From: Bacteroidia bacterium
GTDB taxonomy: Bacteria > Bacteroidota > Bacteroidia > J057
Assembly: GCA_041391665.1 (NCBI GenBank)
Contig: JAWKNO010000001.1
Location: 124,001 to 188,000 of the forward strand
Length of the DNA stretch: 64,000 bases
Direction: 5' to 3'
In this document: piece by piece, positions 61,939 through 64,000 of the stretch
How the letters are laid out: every line of letters starts with the position of its first letter
Numbering within the stretch: position 1 is the first letter of the stretch
Notes under the pieces: model-generated
Told to the model about the DNA's origin: nothing
The model's input: the letters and a program-made list of their open reading frames with translations, nothing else
Database searches by the model: none
Program-made: the position numbers and the translations under genes

Positions 61939-62342
61939 CCCCCCTCTTCGACCATCTTCTGCACTTTGGGAACCAGGGTGAGCAATTTGCGGGAGTACGG
62001 TTTCGTCACCGTTCTTGCTGTAAACTTCAATCTTTCTGCCTGATCCATATTGGCCTGCCAGGTTTCCAGTTCCGAAGTAATCGAAACAATCTCCGCCTGA
62101 TTCTGATCCACAAATTTCATTATGTATTTGTAGGTTTTGTAGGGACTGGACAGATTGGTTGATTCATCCAATACAGTTGCAATGATTGTGGCCATGCCAT
62201 CAAACTTGTCAATATTACTCACGCCGCCATAAGCAAGATCATGCATGGCATTTCGGTGAATTTTTAACTGTTGAGAAGTCTGACATCCCGAAAAAATCAC
62301 GATTACAAGAAAAAATGAGAGAAGATAATTGAGTTTGTACAT
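61872..62342 (-). CDS. Putative lipoprotein of unknown function
   Basis: The product is 156 residues from ATG 62342, which gives a signal MYKLNYLLSFFLVIVI ending in lipobox FSGC (Cys20); the longer start adds an implausible 21-residue leader. The mature part is helical and basic (MDQAERLKFTARTVTKPYSR) with a GYNLGPLEKALLLFKLKN tail. No family recognised. Its last 67 bp overlap the 3' end of mksB on the other strand. It is not JetD-like. Confidence 0.72.
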   Translation of the reverse strand: MYKLNYLLSFFLVIVIFSGCQTSQQLKIHRNAMHDLAYGGVSNIDKFDGMATIIATVLDESTNLSSPYKTYKYIMKFVDQNQAEIVSITSELETWQANMDQAERLKFTARTVTKPYSRKLLTLVPKVQKMVEEGGYNLGPLEKALLLFKLKNMVKG

Positions 62343-62394
62343 GTGTATTGTTTTTGCTTTGGGGATAAATATCCAAAAATATAATCGCTTTTCG

Positions 62395-62402
62395 TATATT
62401 TG
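62395..62402 (+). promoter_or_regulatory. -7 element for ileS
   Basis: TATATTTG matches TAnnTTTG, 41 bp upstream of the ileS ATG and in the divergent gap with the lipoprotein gene. No -33 TTG at 19 bp. Confidence 0.42.
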
Positions 62403-62443
62403 CACTCGATTTTGAAAAGGTGTGTTTAGTTGCGCGTTATTCT

Positions 62444-64000
62444 ATGTCCGTGAAATATCCTCAATATAAAAACCTTTCCCTTCCTGATGTTGACAAAGAA
62501 ATACTGAAGTTGTGGGAAGAAGAAAAAACATTTGAACAGAGTATCACTTCCAGAGAGGGAAATCCGACATTTACCTTTTACGAAGGCCCACCCTCTGCCA
62601 ATGGAAAACCTGGTATTCACCATGTGATTGCCAGAACCATAAAAGATCTGGTATGTCGATACAAAACGCTGAAAGGTTTTCAGGTTAAGCGCAAAGGCGG
62701 ATGGGATACCCATGGTTTGCCGGTAGAACTTCAGGTAGAAAAAACACTGGGCATTACCAAAGATGATATCGGAAAAACGATTTCTGTAAAAGAATATAAT
62801 GCTGCCTGTCGCAGAGATGTACTGGTATATAAGGATATGTGGGATGATCTTACCCGCAAGATGGGATACTGGGTTGACCTGGACCATCCTTATATTACTT
62901 TCGAAAACAATTATATTGAATCCGTTTGGAATCTTTTGAAGAGACTCTGGGAAAAAGATTATCTCTACAAAGGATTTACTATACAACCATACTCTCCTGC
63001 TGCGGGGACGGGTCTTAGTTCGCATGAATTAAATCAACCCGGAACGTACCGGGAGATCAAGGACACCTCCGTTACCGCGCAGTTTAAAATCAAAGGAAAA
63101 GAAGCCGAGTATTTTCTCGCATGGACCACTACGCCGTGGACCCTTCCGTCGAATACGGCGCTTGCCGTGGGTAAGGATATTGTGTATGTAAAAGTCAGGA
63201 CTTTCAATCCTTATACACATATTCCGGTAACCGTCATTCTCGCGAAAGACCTTGCCGGCAATTTTTTCCCGGAAGCTCATGCCGGACTGAAACTGGAAGA
63301 ATACCAGCCGGGCGACAAACATATTCCCTTCGAGGTAACGGGTGAAGTTACCGGAAAAGAACTTGCAGGTATAGAGTATGAGCAACTTTTGCCTTATGTT
63401 CAGCCTGATAAGCCCGCCTTCCGCGTGATTATTGGCGATTTTGTCTCGACAGAGGACGGTACAGGAATTGTTCATATCGCACCAACATTTGGTGCAGATG
63501 ACTTTCATGTTGCCCGACTGAATGATATTCCGCCGATCATGGTAAAGGACGAGGACGGGAATCCGATTCCGTTGGTTGACAAGCGGGGAAGATTTGTGAA
63601 AGAAGTTACGGACTACGCTGGCCGTTATGTCAAAGATTATGGGCAGGAAGAAGAGCGGTCGGTTGATGTGGATATTTCCATAAAACTAAAAGAGGAAAAC
63701 AAAGCCTTTAAGGTTGAAAAATATGTCCACAGCTATCCGCATTGCTGGCGGACAGATCGTCCGGTGCTTTATTACCCGCTGGACAGCTGGTTTATCCGCA
63801 CAACTGCTGCCAAGGAAAAGCTGATAGAACAAAACAACAAGATCAACTGGAAACCCGCTTCTACCGGTACCGGCCGGTTTGGAAACTGGCTGGAGAATCT
63901 GGTGGACTGGAACCTTTCCCGTTCCCGGTTTTGGGGAGTTCCCCTTCCCGTATGGTCAACTGAAGATAACCAGGAGCGCAAGTGTATAGGCTCTGTTGAA
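62444..64000 (+). CDS. ileS: Isoleucyl-tRNA synthetase, 5' part (runs off the window)
   Basis: The frame from ATG 62444 is open for 519 codons to the last base, so the protein is truncated by the window edge. The catalytic-site region YEGPPSANGKPGIHH (46-60) carries the GIHH form of HIGH seen in Bacteroidota IleRS, followed by GWDTHGLPVELQV. The CP1 editing domain shows AWTTTPWTLPSNTALAV, and CWRTDRPVLYY and SRSRFWGVPLP are typical of IleRS. KMSKS and the anticodon-binding domain lie beyond 64000. It charges tRNA-Ile and edits mischarged Val. Confidence 0.97.
   Translation, partial: MSVKYPQYKNLSLPDVDKEILKLWEEEKTFEQSITSREGNPTFTFYEGPPSANGKPGIHHVIARTIKDLVCRYKTLKGFQVKRKGGWDTHGLPVELQVEKTLGITKDDIGKTISVKEYNAACRRDVLVYKDMWDDLTRKMGYWVDLDHPYITFENNYIESVWNLLKRLWEKDYLYKGFTIQPYSPAAGTGLSSHELNQPGTYREIKDTSVTAQFKIKGKEAEYFLAWTTTPWTLPSNTALAVGKDIVYVKVRTFNPYTHIPVTVILAKDLAGNFFPEAHAGLKLEEYQPGDKHIPFEVTGEVTGKELAGIEYEQLLPYVQPDKPAFRVIIGDFVSTEDGTGIVHIAPTFGADDFHVARLNDIPPIMVKDEDGNPIPLVDKRGRFVKEVTDYAGRYVKDYGQEEERSVDVDISIKLKEENKAFKVEKYVHSYPHCWRTDRPVLYYPLDSWFIRTTAAKEKLIEQNNKINWKPASTGTGRFGNWLENLVDWNLSRSRFWGVPLPVWSTEDNQERKCIGSVE

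Noticed and set aside
61872..62342. JetD nuclease candidate downstream of mksB
   Set aside because: The gene is on the opposite strand, encodes a 156-residue lipoprotein with a signal peptide, and has no Toprim or nuclease motif.
62426..63508. Two long - strand frames opposite ileS
   Set aside because: IleRS motifs run continuously on the + strand through this stretch, so the minus frames are shadows.
1..64000. CRISPR array, tRNA or rRNA genes, insertion sequence ends or phage genes
   Set aside because: No regular repeat-spacer pattern, cloverleaf-like intergenic segment, transposase or structural phage gene was found. The longest intergenic gap is about 300 bp.

Overview
The window is a compact, gene-dense stretch of a Bacteroidota chromosome. 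The evidence is a PorZ-like type IX secretion (T9SS) component, several secreted proteins ending in T9SS type A sorting domains, an ECF sigma/FecR/STN-TonB receptor operon, a phosphofructokinase with PPi-type motifs, lipoproteins with relaxed lipoboxes, and repeated TAnnTTTG -7 promoter elements. Long repeat-rich T9SS proteases would fit Saprospiria or Cytophagales, but the sequence does not settle the class. No rRNA, tRNA, CRISPR array, prophage or insertion sequence was seen.

Layout. 1-6.2 kb: the 3' end of mgtE, an ABC ATPase, a lipoprotein, porZ, an unknown gene overlapping recO, and tag. 6.3-9.3 kb: a TetR-type gene and a FecA-like TonB receptor behind two near-identical Fur-box-like palindromes that flank a good promoter. 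9.3-15.6 kb: a HExxH lipoprotein, a YyaL-like thioredoxin-fold protein, and a four-gene minus-strand operon (transglutaminase-like, DUF350-like, ABM monooxygenase, iron-type alcohol dehydrogenase). 15.9-25.6 kb: class A PBP, an SH3-like secreted protein, a lipoprotein, M16 peptidase, sbcD and an FtsX-type permease. 25.6-25.95 kb: the scar of a VapBC-type toxin-antitoxin pair. 26-33.8 kb: pfk, an FKBP lipoprotein, an HD-phosphohydrolase fused to a Pycsar-effector-type membrane domain, an M20 amidohydrolase and an IorAB molybdenum oxidoreductase. 34-45.2 kb: recR, a GT2 fused to a degenerate sugar transferase, an isolated FecR C-terminal-like domain, a T9SS LVIVD protein, an M28 peptidase, and a + strand cluster (2-hydroxyacid dehydrogenase, GT4, membrane protein, VWA protein). 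45.3-56.4 kb: ECF sigma, FecR and STN-TonB receptor, followed on the same strand by two tandem paralogous T9SS reprolysin-like proteases. 56.6-61.9 kb: a three-gene MukB-like SMC condensin operon (MksF, MksE, MksB). The window ends in a lipoprotein gene and the first 519 codons of ileS.

The most notable points are as follows. The MksB-like ATPase carries Asp-Gln where SMC and ABC ATPases normally have the Walker B Asp-Glu, and no JetD nuclease gene is adjacent. The HD-PycTM fusion has no cyclase next to it. The fecA-like gene has twin Fur-box-like operators. IorB contains an internal 54-residue-offset duplication. The GT2 fusion lacks the catalytic core of its C-terminal phosphoglycosyl-transferase domain. 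Genes are packed tightly: several convergent pairs have abutting or overlapping stop codons, and two convergent pairs overlap by more than 60 bp.
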